A stretch of 64,000 nucleotides of DNA from Kineosporia aurantiaca JCM 3230 (GCA_000719025.1 JODP01000009.1:124001-188000); one strand, 5' to 3'. Counted from the first letter of the stretch, positions 42,272 through 50,993 are shown. Numbers and translations: made by a program. The notes: generated by a model not told the origin, from the sequence alone.

Positions 42272-43402
42272 TCAGGAGACGCCGAGCTCGCTGGAGAGCA
42301 CGAGCACCGCCGAGCCGAGCAGGATGCTGTTCTCGTGCAGCGTCGAGAGCCGCAGCACCAGGGGCTTGCCGGCGACCGGCAGCACCCGCCGCCGGACGGT
42401 CGTGGTGGCCGCCTCCAGCAGGCTCCCGCCGACCAGGTCGGGCGGGCCGTTGAGGACGACCTCGCCGAGGTCGAGGGTGCTGATCACCGGGGCCAGGGCG
42501 ATCCCCAGGCCGGTCCCGGCCTGGTTCAGCACCTCCTCCTGCTCGGCCGCGCTGCGGCCCTCGAGCCGGGCCCGCAGGTGCGGCGGCGAGAGCTGGGCCT
42601 CCAGGCAGCCGGAGCGGCCGCAGACGCAGGGCAGGCCCGGTTCCTCGACGATCAGGTGCCCGATCTCACCGGCCGCGAACCGGTCGCCGCGCACCAGCAC
42701 GCCGTCGAGCAGGATCCCCGCCCCGACGCCGAGCCCGATGGTGAGCACGAGCACCCCGCTGCCGGTGGCCCCGCCGAAGCTGTGCTCGGCCAGGGCGGCC
42801 ACGTTCGCGTCGTTCGCGACGTAGACCGGCGTGTCCAGGGCCTGGTTCAGCACCTCGGCCAGCGGCATGCCGGACCAGGCCAGGTTGGGTGCGCTGAGCA
42901 CCACGCCCTCGCTGTCCACCACGCCCGGGCTGCCCACCCCGATCCCGAGCACCGGGCGCTCGGCCCGGTCGACCAGGTCGCGGGCCAGCTCGGTGGCCGC
43001 GTCGGCCGCCGCCTGGCCGGTCCGGCCGCCGCGGGGAATCTCGGCAGTGGCCAGGATGGTGCCGGCCAGGTCGAGCACGGCGCCGCGGAAGACCGCGTCG
43101 GGGGAGAGGTCGAGACTCACGATGTGGGCCGCGGAAGGGTCGAAACCCACCAGAGTGGCCGGCTTTCCCACCCGCGCCGCCGACCGCGTCCCTAATTCGA
43201 CCGCCAGCCCCTCCGTGATCAGCTCGCTGACCAGGGCGCCGATCGTCACCGGGGTGAGGGAAGTGACCCGCGCCAGGTCGGCCCGGCTCTGCGGACCGTC
43301 GCTGTACAGCGACTGCAGGACCAGGGACCGGTTGTAGATCCGGGCCTGGCCAGGCATGACCTTGGTGGTCGGGCGAAGTGCCCGGCCGGGGGTGGCTGGC
43401 AT
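42272..43402 (-). CDS. ROK-family transcriptional regulator
   Basis: 376 residues. N-terminal winged helix-turn-helix (NRSLVLQSLYSDGPQSRADL, TPVTIGALVSELI), then a ROK sugar-binding domain with VANDANVAALAEHS and the zinc motif GEIGHLIVEEPGLPCVCGRS. It is like NagC/Mlc/XylR regulators, which bind operators until a sugar or sugar phosphate is present. It lies 79 bp upstream of nagZ on the same strand, so it probably controls the nag operon and itself. Confidence 0.9.
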   Translation of the reverse strand: MPATPGRALRPTTKVMPGQARIYNRSLVLQSLYSDGPQSRADLARVTSLTPVTIGALVSELITEGLAVELGTRSAARVGKPATLVGFDPSAAHIVSLDLSPDAVFRGAVLDLAGTILATAEIPRGGRTGQAAADAATELARDLVDRAERPVLGIGVGSPGVVDSEGVVLSAPNLAWSGMPLAEVLNQALDTPVYVANDANVAALAEHSFGGATGSGVLVLTIGLGVGAGILLDGVLVRGDRFAAGEIGHLIVEEPGLPCVCGRSGCLEAQLSPPHLRARLEGRSAAEQEEVLNQAGTGLGIALAPVISTLDLGEVVLNGPPDLVGGSLLEAATTTVRRRVLPVAGKPLVLRLSTLHENSILLGSAVLVLSSELGVS

Positions 43403-43408
43403 TTTTTT

Positions 43409-43437
43409 AGTGAAGCGTCTTTATAAACCGCCGTCAA
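43409..43437 (-). promoter_or_regulatory. Candidate promoter of the ROK regulator
   Basis: TTGACG (43437-43432) is separated by 17 bp from TTCACT (43414-43409), with the ATG at 43402-43400 preceded by A7. Transcription would begin at or next to the start codon, so the mRNA may be leaderless. TTTATAAA lies in the spacer. Confidence 0.4.
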
Positions 43438-43501
43438 GGGCTGGACCGGCCCGTAACGTGTTCGACACGATCAGGGCATTCTTCCCGGTCCCGGCAAAAG
43501 T

Positions 43502-43531
43502 ACGCCCGTGACCCGATCGGGTCACGGGCGT
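43502..43531 (-). terminator. Rho-independent terminator of the QorB-like gene
   Basis: ACGCCCGTGACCCGA and its complement form a 30-bp perfect palindrome 21 bp after the QorB-like stop. On the minus strand it is followed by TACTTTTGCC, giving a short T run. Confidence 0.85.
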
Positions 43532-43552
43532 CCACCGCTGGTGTTCAGGGCA

Positions 43553-44404
43553 CTACAGAGCGGCCCGGACCGCGTCCGCGAGCGAGGTGGTCGGGCGGCC
43601 GGTCAGTTCGGACAGCGAGCCGGTGGCGATGTGCAGCTCGCCGTCCCGGATGGCCCGGTCGACGTCGGCCAGGATCTCGTTGAACGGCACGGGCACCCCG
43701 ACCGAGGCGAGCAGCTCGGCGAACGCGTCGGTGGGCAGGTCGTTGTAGACGACCTCCTTACCGGACTGCCGGCTCACCTCGGCGGCCAGCTCGGCCAGCG
43801 TGAAGGCCTGGTCGCCGCCCAGCTCGTAGACCTCGCCGCCCTTGGCCTCGAGCAGCGCGGCCACGTCGGCCGCGGCGTAGTCGGCCCGGCTGGCCGCGCT
43901 GATCAGCCCGCCCCCGGCCGCCCCGTTGACCGCCCCGAACTCCAGGTAGGTGGGGATCTGGGCGGTGTAGTTCTCGACGTACCAGCCGTGCCGCAGCAGC
44001 ACGACCGGCAGGCCCGAGGCCTTCAGCGCGGCCTCGGTGGCGATGTGGTCGGCGGCCAGCTTCATCGTGGTGGTCTCGACCTTGGGGATGCTGGTGTAGG
44101 CGATCAGCCCGACGTCGGCGGCCTTGGCCGCGTCGATCACGTTCTGGTGCTGCGCGATCCGCCGGCCGGCCTCGCTGGCCGAGATGAACAGCACCCGGTC
44201 GGCGTCCTGGAACGCGGCAGCCAGGGTCTCCGGCCGGTCGTAGTCGATGACCTGCACCCGGACGCCCTGGTCGGCGAAGTCCTGGAGCTTCTCGAGGTTG
44301 CGGCCGCCGGCCACGATGTCGCTGGGGGTGACGCCCTTGGCCAGCAGGGCCTCGAGGGCGAGGCGGCCGAGGTGGCCGGTGGCGGCGGTGACGACGATGG
44401 ACAT
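43553..44404 (-). CDS. NmrA-like NAD(P)H quinone oxidoreductase (QorB type)
   Basis: 283 residues. Atypical SDR with the cofactor motif VVTAATGHLGRLALEAL, then SASEAGRRIAQHQNVIDAA, AYTSIPK and RHGWYVENYT. This pattern matches QorB, which reduces quinones with NADPH. It faces an HxlR-type regulator across 135 bp, an arrangement well known for electrophile-responsive quinone reductases. Confidence 0.87.
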   Translation of the reverse strand: MSIVVTAATGHLGRLALEALLAKGVTPSDIVAGGRNLEKLQDFADQGVRVQVIDYDRPETLAAAFQDADRVLFISASEAGRRIAQHQNVIDAAKAADVGLIAYTSIPKVETTTMKLAADHIATEAALKASGLPVVLLRHGWYVENYTAQIPTYLEFGAVNGAAGGGLISAASRADYAAADVAALLEAKGGEVYELGGDQAFTLAELAAEVSRQSGKEVVYNDLPTDAFAELLASVGVPVPFNEILADVDRAIRDGELHIATGSLSELTGRPTTSLADAVRAAL

Positions 44405-44539
44405 GGTGGTGAGCGGTCCTCTCGGGCGGGTACGGGTTCCTGCTGGTCAAGGCGGGGGAATGGGCCGAGCTTCCCGTTCCGCAGTACCCACTTTCGCGTA
44501 AGGTACTGGCGTCGCGGAAAGTAACGAGGTGAGGGCGTT

Positions 44540-44926
44540 ATGCCAGTCAGTGAAAGTGTTCGTGAAAGCCCGGCGACGGAGCTGTCCCGGTTGTTCCCCG
44601 GCGTCGCGTTCCCGGCCGGCTGCCCCAGCCGGGTGGTCCTGGACCACGTCACCAGCAAGTGGGGGGTGCTGGTCCTGATTGCTCTGGCCGATCGCACCCT
44701 GCGCTGGGGTGAGCTGCGCCGGGCGGTGGAGGGGATCAGCGAGAAGATGCTGGCGCAGACCTTGAAGACGTTTGAGGCGGACGGTCTGGTGACGCGGGAG
44801 GCCCTGCCGGTGATTCCGCCGCACGTCGAGTACAGCCTGACCCCACTGGGGAACGAGTTGGTTGCCCTGCTGCAGCCACTGCTGGTGTGGACAGCGCGCA
44901 ACGCGGAATCGATGCTCGCGCGTTAG
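44540..44926 (+). CDS. HxlR-family transcriptional regulator
   Basis: 128 residues. Winged helix-turn-helix with the family entry CPSRVVLDHVTSKWGVLVL and LRWGELRRAVEGISEKML. The single cysteine in FPAGCPSR matches the redox-sensing position of QorR/HypR-type members. It probably represses the divergent quinone reductase until thiol-reactive compounds are met. The intergenic region holds ACTTTCGCG and CGCGGAAAGT arms. Its stop overlaps the facing DUF1772 stop (TTAG, 44923-44926). Confidence 0.9.
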   Translation: MPVSESVRESPATELSRLFPGVAFPAGCPSRVVLDHVTSKWGVLVLIALADRTLRWGELRRAVEGISEKMLAQTLKTFEADGLVTREALPVIPPHVEYSLTPLGNELVALLQPLLVWTARNAESMLAR

Positions 44927-45405
44927 GTGCGTTTGAGTGCTGCCGCCAGACAAGCTGCGGCGGCCAGGGAACTGATCGTGCGTACGTGATTCCCGGCCGT
45001 CCAGCGGGTCAGGTAGTGCTGCCACTGCTCAGCGGTGCCTACCCCAACCGCGGCCAGTTCGTCGTTGAGCGGAACGTTGTAGGCGATGGTCACGCCCACG
45101 GCCCCCACAAGGTAGAGCCCCGCCCCGACCAGAAGCAGCGTCCGAGTGGTGCCTTGGGCGCTACGGAAGGCGATCACGGCCACCGCGGCCGATCCCAGGG
45201 CGGTGCCGAACAAGGCAATCATCAACGGTGGCCGGACCGCGGTCTGGTTGATCCCCTGCATGGCGGCCACCGCCTGGGCCGGGGCGGCCCGGTCCAGGCC
45301 GGCCATGACGAAGCCGGAGAAGGCGAAGAACACCCCGGCGACCAGGCCGCAGCCCAGAGTGGTGACGGCGACGACGGTCTCGGCGGTACGGCTCAGTTCG
45401 GTCAT
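44923..45405 (-). CDS. DUF1772 membrane protein
   Basis: 160 residues from ATG 45405. Four hydrophobic helices (TTLGCGLVAGVFFAFSGFVM, LMIALFGTALGSAAVAVIAF, LLLVGAGLYLVGAVGVTI and the C-terminal helix) with NVPLNDELAAVG, typical of DUF1772. Distant homologues are anthrone oxygenases; the role here is unknown. It is divergent from an AraC regulator at 45487, its likely controller. Confidence 0.85.
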   Translation of the reverse strand: MTELSRTAETVVAVTTLGCGLVAGVFFAFSGFVMAGLDRAAPAQAVAAMQGINQTAVRPPLMIALFGTALGSAAVAVIAFRSAQGTTRTLLLVGAGLYLVGAVGVTIAYNVPLNDELAAVGVGTAEQWQHYLTRWTAGNHVRTISSLAAAACLAAALKRT

Positions 45406-45486
45406 GTCCCTATTCAGCCGCGGCCGCTGAGCGTTTCCCATCGCTGATCAGCGCGGGCGCATACGCGAACGTCTAGGCTCGTAAGC

Positions 45487-46413
45487 ATGGACGGGATGGC
45501 CGCGCTGCTGGACGGTCCGCGGGCCCGGGAAGCGTTCCTGCTGCGCTCCACCCTGACCCCGCCCTGGTCGATCCGGATCGCCGACGAGGCCCCACTCACC
45601 CTGTGCTGCGTGGTCTCCGGCACCGCCTGCGTGCTGCCCGCCGAAGGCGGCGTGAGGCGGCTCGCCGCGGGAGATGTGGCCCTGTTCAAAGGGCCGAGGC
45701 CGTACACCGTGGCCGACGACCCGGCCACGCCGCCGCAGATCACCATCCTGCCCGGCCAGCTCTGCCAAGCCCCCGACGGCGAGCCGGTCCCGATGGCCGA
45801 CCTCGGCACCCGCAGCTGGGGCAACGACCCGGACGGGGGCACGGTCCTGGTCACCGGCACCTACCAGCTCCCGGGGGAGACCAGCCGCCGCCTGCTCGAC
45901 GCCCTGCCCGAGCTGGTCGTGCTGCCCGCCGGCGAATGGCGCAGCCCCCTGCCCGCCCTGCTGGCGGACGAGATCGTGAAGGACGAGCCGGGCCAGAGCG
46001 CGATGCTCGACCGGCTGCTCGACCTGACCCTGATCAGCGTGCTGCGGGCCTGGTTCGCCCGGCCGGACGGCGCCGCCCCGGGCTGGTACGCGGCCTCCGG
46101 CGACCCGATCGCGGGCCCGGCCCTGCGGCTGATCCACGACGACGTGAGCCGGGCCTGGACGGTCGGCCTGCTGGCCGCCGAGGTCGGGGTGTCCCGGGCC
46201 GCGCTGGCCCGGCGGTTCCGGGACCTGGTCGGTGAGCCGCCGATGACCTTCCTGACCAATTGGCGGCTCACCCTGGCCGCGGACCTGCTGCGCTCGCCCG
46301 ACCTGACCCTGGCGGCGGTGGCCCGGCAGGTCGGCTACGGCACCCCGTTCGCCCTGAGTGCGGCCTTCAAGCGGGTTCGGGGCGTGAGCCCGAGCGAGTA
46401 CCGCATAGGGTGA
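45487..46413 (+). CDS. AraC-family regulator (Cupin_6 sensor)
   Basis: 308 residues. Cupin sensor to about residue 180 (PPWSIRIADEAPLTLCCVVS, LAAGDVALFKGPRPYTVAD), then the double helix-turn-helix (VGLLAAEVGVSRAALARRF, VARQVGYGTPFALSAAFKR). It is divergent from the DUF1772 gene by 81 bp. It is followed 37 bp later by the SRPBCC gene, which may be part of its operon. Confidence 0.88.
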   Translation: MDGMAALLDGPRAREAFLLRSTLTPPWSIRIADEAPLTLCCVVSGTACVLPAEGGVRRLAAGDVALFKGPRPYTVADDPATPPQITILPGQLCQAPDGEPVPMADLGTRSWGNDPDGGTVLVTGTYQLPGETSRRLLDALPELVVLPAGEWRSPLPALLADEIVKDEPGQSAMLDRLLDLTLISVLRAWFARPDGAAPGWYAASGDPIAGPALRLIHDDVSRAWTVGLLAAEVGVSRAALARRFRDLVGEPPMTFLTNWRLTLAADLLRSPDLTLAAVARQVGYGTPFALSAAFKRVRGVSPSEYRIG

Positions 46414-46450
46414 TGAGCCCGATGAGCCGGACAAGGATGGGACAACACCA

Positions 46451-46903
46451 GTGAGCGAGATCTCGGTCGTTCTGGAGCGCGACGTCGTGGCGCCGCCGGA
46501 TGCCACCTTCGACGCCCTGGCCGACTACACGATCATGCGGCCGAAGCTCCTGCCGGAGCAGTTCACCGGCTACCGGGTGACCTCGGGGGGCACCGGCGAG
46601 GGCACCCACATCACCTATGACCTGCACGCCACCAAGAAGCGCACCCGGCACGTCGAGGCCGTGGTCACCGAGCCGCCGGCCGGGCAGCAGCTGCTGGAGT
46701 CCGACACGAAATCCACGCTGCGGGTGCTCTGGGACGTGGCGGCGGCGCCGGGCGGCAGCAAGGTCACGGTCCGGATCACCTGGCAGGGCGCCGGTGGGGT
46801 CAAGGGGTTCTTCGAGCGCACCTTCGCCCCGGGCGGGATCCGGCGGATCTACGGGGTGAAGCTGGACCGGCTCCAGCAGCAGATCGCGGCCGACCCGGAA
46901 TGA
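46451..46903 (+). CDS. SRPBCC-family (polyketide cyclase/START-like) protein
   Basis: 150 residues from GTG 46451. ISVVLERDVVAPPDATFDAL, HVEAVVTEPPAGQQLLESD and the C-terminal long helix (FERTFAPGGIRRIYGVKLDR) fit the helix-grip fold used to bind hydrophobic ligands. Its stop overlaps the next start by ATGA. Ligand unknown. Confidence 0.82.
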   Translation: MSEISVVLERDVVAPPDATFDALADYTIMRPKLLPEQFTGYRVTSGGTGEGTHITYDLHATKKRTRHVEAVVTEPPAGQQLLESDTKSTLRVLWDVAAAPGGSKVTVRITWQGAGGVKGFFERTFAPGGIRRIYGVKLDRLQQQIAADPE

Positions 46904-47553
46904 CGTCCGGGCCGGAGTCGAAGGACGCGATCGTCACGGTCACCGGGTCGGGTTCCGCCGAGGCGGCGCCCGACCGGGTCCGGCTGCACCTGCGGGTGCA
47001 GGCCCAGGAGTCGTCGGCCAAGGCGGCCACCGACAGCTTCGCGCTTGCCCTGGCCGGCGCCCGCGCCCTGCTCGACGAGCTGGGCTGCAGCTTCACGGTC
47101 GGCTCGCTGACCTCCTGGGAGGGCGGCAAGGACCGTCGTAGCCGGCACCAGGTCTGGTGCGACGTGATGGTCACGGTGGACGACCTGAGCGTGCTGCCGC
47201 GGCTGGTCGAGCAGGCGCTGGAGGCCGACCGGCTCAGCGTCAGCCATCTGCAGTGGCAGCTCAGCACCGTCCGCGAGCTGCGCCGCCAGGCCCGGGTGAA
47301 GGCGATCGCCGACGCCCGGGAGGCCGCCCAGGACTACGCCGAGGCCCTCGGCCTGCAGCTCGGCGCGGTGCGAAGCGTCAGCGACCCGGACAGCAGCGGC
47401 CTGCGCCCAATGCTGGCCGGAGCGGCGATGTTCTCCCGCTCCAAGGGCGCCGCCGAGCGCCCGGAGATCGACCTGACCGCCACCGAGCCGGTCCGGGTGG
47501 AGGGCACGGTGACGGTGTCGTTCCTGCTCGAAGGGGCAGCGTCCGGATCGTGA
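46900..47553 (+). CDS. SIMPL-domain (DUF541) protein
   Basis: 217 residues. The SIMPL pattern is clear in IVTVTGSGSAEAAPDRVRLH, VWCDVMVTVDDLSVLPRLVE and ARVKAIADAREAAQDYAEAL. Usual members are exported or periplasmic; no signal peptide is seen here, so this one may be cytoplasmic. The family has been linked to oxidative-stress resistance and signalling, but mechanism is not settled. It overlaps the SRPBCC gene. Confidence 0.85.
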   Translation: MTSGPESKDAIVTVTGSGSAEAAPDRVRLHLRVQAQESSAKAATDSFALALAGARALLDELGCSFTVGSLTSWEGGKDRRSRHQVWCDVMVTVDDLSVLPRLVEQALEADRLSVSHLQWQLSTVRELRRQARVKAIADAREAAQDYAEALGLQLGAVRSVSDPDSSGLRPMLAGAAMFSRSKGAAERPEIDLTATEPVRVEGTVTVSFLLEGAASGS

Positions 47554-47634
47554 CTGCTCTGGCGGTCGGTCCCGGCTCGCGGTAGTTTCGCCCGGCCACC
47601 ACCACACGCAGCAGCCAGGGACGGGATTCCGACG

Positions 47635-47871
47635 ATGAGCGAGACCAGCGACTACCAGGCCACTTTCGACATGATCGATGTCGACCACGACGGCCTGATC
47701 ACGGCCGACGAGCTGAAGAACCTGATGGTCGCGCTCGGCGCCGACGTCAGCGACGAGATGGCGGTGCTCGCGGTGCAGGTCATCGACACCGACGGCGACG
47801 GCCGGGTCTCGCTGCCGGAGCTGGCCGAGTACCTGAGCACGAACTCCCCGCAGCAGCCGCAGCAGCCCTGA
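47635..47871 (+). CDS. Two EF-hand calcium-binding protein
   Basis: 78 residues. Loop 1 is DVDHDGLITADE (Asp15 to Glu26) and loop 2 is DTDGDGRVSLPE (Asp51 to Glu62). Both have the D-x-D-x-D-G and the final Glu, so both should bind Ca2+. The size matches small calmodulin-like proteins of Streptomyces (CabC-type). The tail is PQQPQQP. It converges with the TPR gene, leaving 6 bp. Confidence 0.92.
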   Translation: MSETSDYQATFDMIDVDHDGLITADELKNLMVALGADVSDEMAVLAVQVIDTDGDGRVSLPELAEYLSTNSPQQPQQP

Positions 47872-47877
47872 TTTGGT

Positions 47878-48651
47878 CTACGAGGCCGTGGTGACCTCGG
47901 CCTGCCGGTGGGCCTGCTTCAGGTTCTCCAGGACCGTGTCGAGCACCGGCTTGTAGGTGTTCGGGTCCTCGTCGGCCAGCGCGCTGACCAGCACCGCCAC
48001 CTCCTCCAGGGTGCCGACCGCGGCGCGGATCGCGCCCGCCCGGACCTGCAGGGTGGCCAGGTTGTTGAGCACCAGGGCGAGCGGGTCGCGGTGCGGCCGC
48101 GGATCCTGCGCAACCAGCTTGCGCACCGTGGCGACCGCCTCGTTCATCGCCTCCAGCGCCCCGGTCCGGTCGCCCAGCCGGAAGCGGACGGTGGCCGCCC
48201 CGCTCAGCGCGCTCGCGGCCGGCAGCATCGCCTGTTCCGGCACCACGGTCTGCAGCACCGCGTAGATCCGCACCGCCTCGTCCACCGCCTGCAGGGCGGC
48301 CGGGTCGTCCCCGGCCGCGGCCCGCTGGTCGGACAGCGCGGTCAGGGCCAGCGCCAGGTTCGGCAGGCCCAGGGCCTGGTCCTGCTCGGTCACCGTGCGC
48401 CACAGGTCGGTGGCCTCGGTGATCGCCGCCAGCGCGGCCTCGGGGTCCCCGGTCGCGGCCAGCACCAGGCTGCGGCTGTAGAGCGCGTTTGCCAGCCCGT
48501 TCAGTGACTCCGCGTCCGGCGTGCCGTGCTCCTGGCGGAGCGCGACGGCCCGGTCGATCACGTCCAGGGCGGCCTGCGAGTCACCTGTCTCGGCGAGGTC
48601 GGCGAAGCGTTCTTCCAGGGTCCGTGCCTCTTCCAGCTCCCGCGTGCCCAA
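47878..48651 (-). CDS. Tetratricopeptide-repeat protein
   Basis: 257 residues from TTG 48651, chosen for its GAGGAG site 9 nt upstream. Several 34-residue-like helical pairs can be seen (AETGDSQAALDVIDRAVALR, TGDPEAALAAITEATDLWRT, LGDRTGALEAMNEAVATVRK, AGAIRAAVGTLEEVAVLVSA). It is a scaffold-type protein with no enzymatic motif. It follows the GT2-GtrA gene after 81 bp and may be co-transcribed. Confidence 0.8.
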   Translation of the reverse strand: MGTRELEEARTLEERFADLAETGDSQAALDVIDRAVALRQEHGTPDAESLNGLANALYSRSLVLAATGDPEAALAAITEATDLWRTVTEQDQALGLPNLALALTALSDQRAAAGDDPAALQAVDEAVRIYAVLQTVVPEQAMLPAASALSGAATVRFRLGDRTGALEAMNEAVATVRKLVAQDPRPHRDPLALVLNNLATLQVRAGAIRAAVGTLEEVAVLVSALADEDPNTYKPVLDTVLENLKQAHRQAEVTTAS

Positions 48652-48732
48652 CGTTCGGTGCTCCTCACAGCTAAGAAGGATCAGGGGAATGCACCGTAAC
48701 CGGACGCACGGGGAAAGCGCCAAATGGGTGAC

Positions 48733-49974
48733 TCAGCGGTGGGCCCTGAACACCCAGGTGCGCAGCAGGGTGAAGCGCAGCGCGGTGGCCAGCAGGCTGG
48801 CCAGGACCAGCACGACAATCTCCACCAGCTGGTGTGCCGAGCCTCCCAGGGAGTCCAGTACGGCCAGGGAAGCGCTGGTCAGCACCAGGGTGAGCAGGAA
48901 GATCGCCATCCCCTGGAACTGATGGCGCCACCACTGCTGCGGACCGTGCACGCCGAAGGTCAGGCTGCGGTTGGCCGCGGTGTTGCCGATCGTGGTGATC
49001 ACCAGGGCGATCAGGTTCGCCGCCTGCGCCCCCGTCCCGTACCGCAGCAGCGCGTAGAGGATGACGTAGGCCAGGGTGCTGACCAGGCCGACCGCGGCGA
49101 ACCGGATCAGCTGACCGGTCAGGCCCGGCGGCACGCCGTCCGGGTCGACGGTGCGGCCGGTGGCCTCGGACCGCGACGGGCTCAGCTCGGCCCGGATGTC
49201 CGCGAGGGGCAGACGTCCACCGGTCAGCGCCTTGCCCACCCGGACCACCCCCTTGAGGTCCGCCGTCGCCGTGGCGACGATGTCCACCCGGCTGTCCGGA
49301 TCGTCCACCCAGTCGACCGGTACCTCGTGGATCCGCAGGCCGCTGCGCTCGGCCAGGACCAGCAGCTCGGTGTCGAAGAACCAGCCGGTGTCCTCCACCA
49401 GGGGCAGCAGGCGCTGGGCCACATCTCCCCGGATCGCCTTGAAACCGCACTGGGCATCGGTGAATCCGGCGGCCAGGGTGCCGCGCAGGATCAGGTTGTA
49501 GCAGCGTGAGATCAGCTCCCGCTTGGTTCCCCGGACCACCCGGGAACCGCGGGCCAGCCGGCTGCCGATGGCCAGTTCGGAGTGCCCGGACAGCAGTGGG
49601 GCGACCAGAGGGAGCAGGGCGGTCAGGTCGGTGGAGAGGTCGACGTCCATATAGGCGAGCACGCTCGCGTCGGAGGCCTGCCAGACCGCGCGCAGGGCCC
49701 GGCCCCGGCCCTTCTGCTCCAGGTGCACCGCCTCGACCTCGGGGTAGCGCGCGGCCAGCCCGGACGCCACCTCGAAAGTGCGGTCGACACTGGCGTTGTC
49801 GGCAATGGTGATGCGGAACCGGTAAGGGAAGTAGTTGCTGAGGTAGGCGTGCAGCCGCTCGACGCAGGGCTGCAGGCCGGCTTCCTCGTTGTAGACCGGG
49901 ACGACGACGTCCAGGGCGGGCACGGGCCGGGTGGCCTCGTCGAACGGGCTGGGAGTGGTGTCGATCGCCGTCAT
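48733..49974 (-). CDS. Family 2 glycosyltransferase fused to GtrA-like membrane domain
   Basis: 413 residues from ATG 49974. Residues 1-240 form a DPM1-like GT2 domain (DVVVPVYNEEAGL, ADNASVDRT, YMDVDLSTDL as the DxD site, DTGWFFDTELLVLAERSGL). A C-terminal GtrA domain with four helices starts near LIRFAAVGLVSTLAYVILY. GT2 enzymes make polyprenyl-phosphate sugars; GtrA proteins are thought to flip them. The two functions are joined in one polypeptide. Acceptor and sugar are not known. Confidence 0.92.
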   Translation of the reverse strand: MTAIDTTPSPFDEATRPVPALDVVVPVYNEEAGLQPCVERLHAYLSNYFPYRFRITIADNASVDRTFEVASGLAARYPEVEAVHLEQKGRGRALRAVWQASDASVLAYMDVDLSTDLTALLPLVAPLLSGHSELAIGSRLARGSRVVRGTKRELISRCYNLILRGTLAAGFTDAQCGFKAIRGDVAQRLLPLVEDTGWFFDTELLVLAERSGLRIHEVPVDWVDDPDSRVDIVATATADLKGVVRVGKALTGGRLPLADIRAELSPSRSEATGRTVDPDGVPPGLTGQLIRFAAVGLVSTLAYVILYALLRYGTGAQAANLIALVITTIGNTAANRSLTFGVHGPQQWWRHQFQGMAIFLLTLVLTSASLAVLDSLGGSAHQLVEIVVLVLASLLATALRFTLLRTWVFRAHR

Positions 49975-50104
49975 GGTGACCACCCTGCCGATCTTCGCTG
50001 GTATCGGGGTGCGGCTGGGCTGAGGGTCTGCTGTGAGGGGTTTTGGTGACTCTGTGTGCGGCTCCGCCGTTCGGGTGAAGCGCTGACCGGCACCCGCGCT
50101 GCAC

Positions 50105-50120
50105 TCGAACATACGTTCGA
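50105..50120. promoter_or_regulatory. LexA/SOS box
   Basis: TCGAACATACGTTCGA matches the actinobacterial/Gram-positive LexA consensus TCGAAC-N4-GTTCGA exactly. It is 78 bp before the small gene at 50199 and 130 bp before the GT2-GtrA start at 49974. Repression of the rightward gene is more likely from the distance. Confidence 0.82.
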
Positions 50121-50198
50121 GATCCGCTACCGTGGAGTCCGGGTCGGGGTTGTTATGTCGGGATTGTCACAACTGGATCGTCATCCGTGGAGAGAGCC

Positions 50199-50510
50199 AT
50201 GCCCAGCGTCCCTCGCATTCGTCGTGCCACCCCCCACGGGTCGGTCTTCCGTCGCGAGCCCGGGGAGGGGCTCCCGGTCGTGGCGGTGATCCGCTGGCAC
50301 CACGGCATCAACCGCACGGTCCCGGCCACCGCCACCGCCTGGACCCGGGACGCGGTGGAGATCAGCTGGGAGCCGGAGATCGGGGCGGGCCTGCGCACGG
50401 ACTGGATCCCGGCCAGCGACGTCACCCGCGAGATCGACCTTCCCGACCTGGCCGACGACACCGCGCTCCCGCCGCACACCGTCTCCGGCGGCCCGAAGAG
50501 CCGCTGGTGA
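50199..50510 (+). CDS. Small protein of unknown function behind a LexA box
   Basis: 103 residues from ATG 50199, with GGAGAGAG upstream. It contains VPRIRRATPHGSVFRREPGE, LPVVAVIRWHHGINRTVPAT and EISWEPEIGAGLRTDWIPAS. I recognise no domain; it is mostly polar with no signal or membrane helix. The perfect LexA site 78 bp upstream suggests DNA-damage induction. Its stop directly abuts the stop of the facing gene. Confidence 0.7.
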   Translation: MPSVPRIRRATPHGSVFRREPGEGLPVVAVIRWHHGINRTVPATATAWTRDAVEISWEPEIGAGLRTDWIPASDVTREIDLPDLADDTALPPHTVSGGPKSRW

Positions 50511-50993
50511 TCAGGCCGACCACGGCACCAGCTCCCCGGTGATCAGCACCAGCGCCTGCCAGAGGATGAACACCGGGAAGATCCAGCGCAGCCCGCGTTC
50601 GACCAGACCACCGGAGTTCAGCCCGAGCCCGGCGTAGGCCCACCAAGGTGCCATCGGGATGCCGGGCGGCCGCTCGCCGAAGACGAAATCGCCCAGCAGG
50701 TGCGACCCCCAGCCGAGCAGCAGCGCCCAGAGCGCCCACGCCGCCTCGGGCGGCACGTAGATCAGCACGGCCACGGAGAGCAGCGCCGGCAGGCCCCACC
50801 AGTGGGTCAGGCCGCGATGCCCGCCGGGAACCCAGTCCAGCCAGGACTGGTCGGAGTCCGGGCTGGTCCAGCCGGCCGAGGAGGCGGTGGCGATCACGGC
50901 CGAGGCGGCGGCCTGCCAAAGTGGCGCTCCCGAAGCGGTCGACGTGGCGATGCTCACGGAGGCGGCGAAGAGTCGGTGCGTGCTGCCGTCCAT
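50511..50993 (-). CDS. YdjM/DUF457-like membrane-bound metal-dependent hydrolase family protein
   Basis: 160 residues from ATG 50993. It has SPDSDQSW and PGGHRGLTHWW, the same motifs as the 21280-21798 protein, plus several helices (LLSVAVLIYVPPEAAWALWA, LLLGWGSHLLGDFVFG). The N-terminal MDGSTHRLFA supplies a further conserved His. It ends exactly where the small LexA-box gene ends. Substrate unknown. Confidence 0.78.
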   Translation of the reverse strand: MDGSTHRLFAASVSIATSTASGAPLWQAAASAVIATASSAGWTSPDSDQSWLDWVPGGHRGLTHWWGLPALLSVAVLIYVPPEAAWALWALLLGWGSHLLGDFVFGERPPGIPMAPWWAYAGLGLNSGGLVERGLRWIFPVFILWQALVLITGELVPWSA

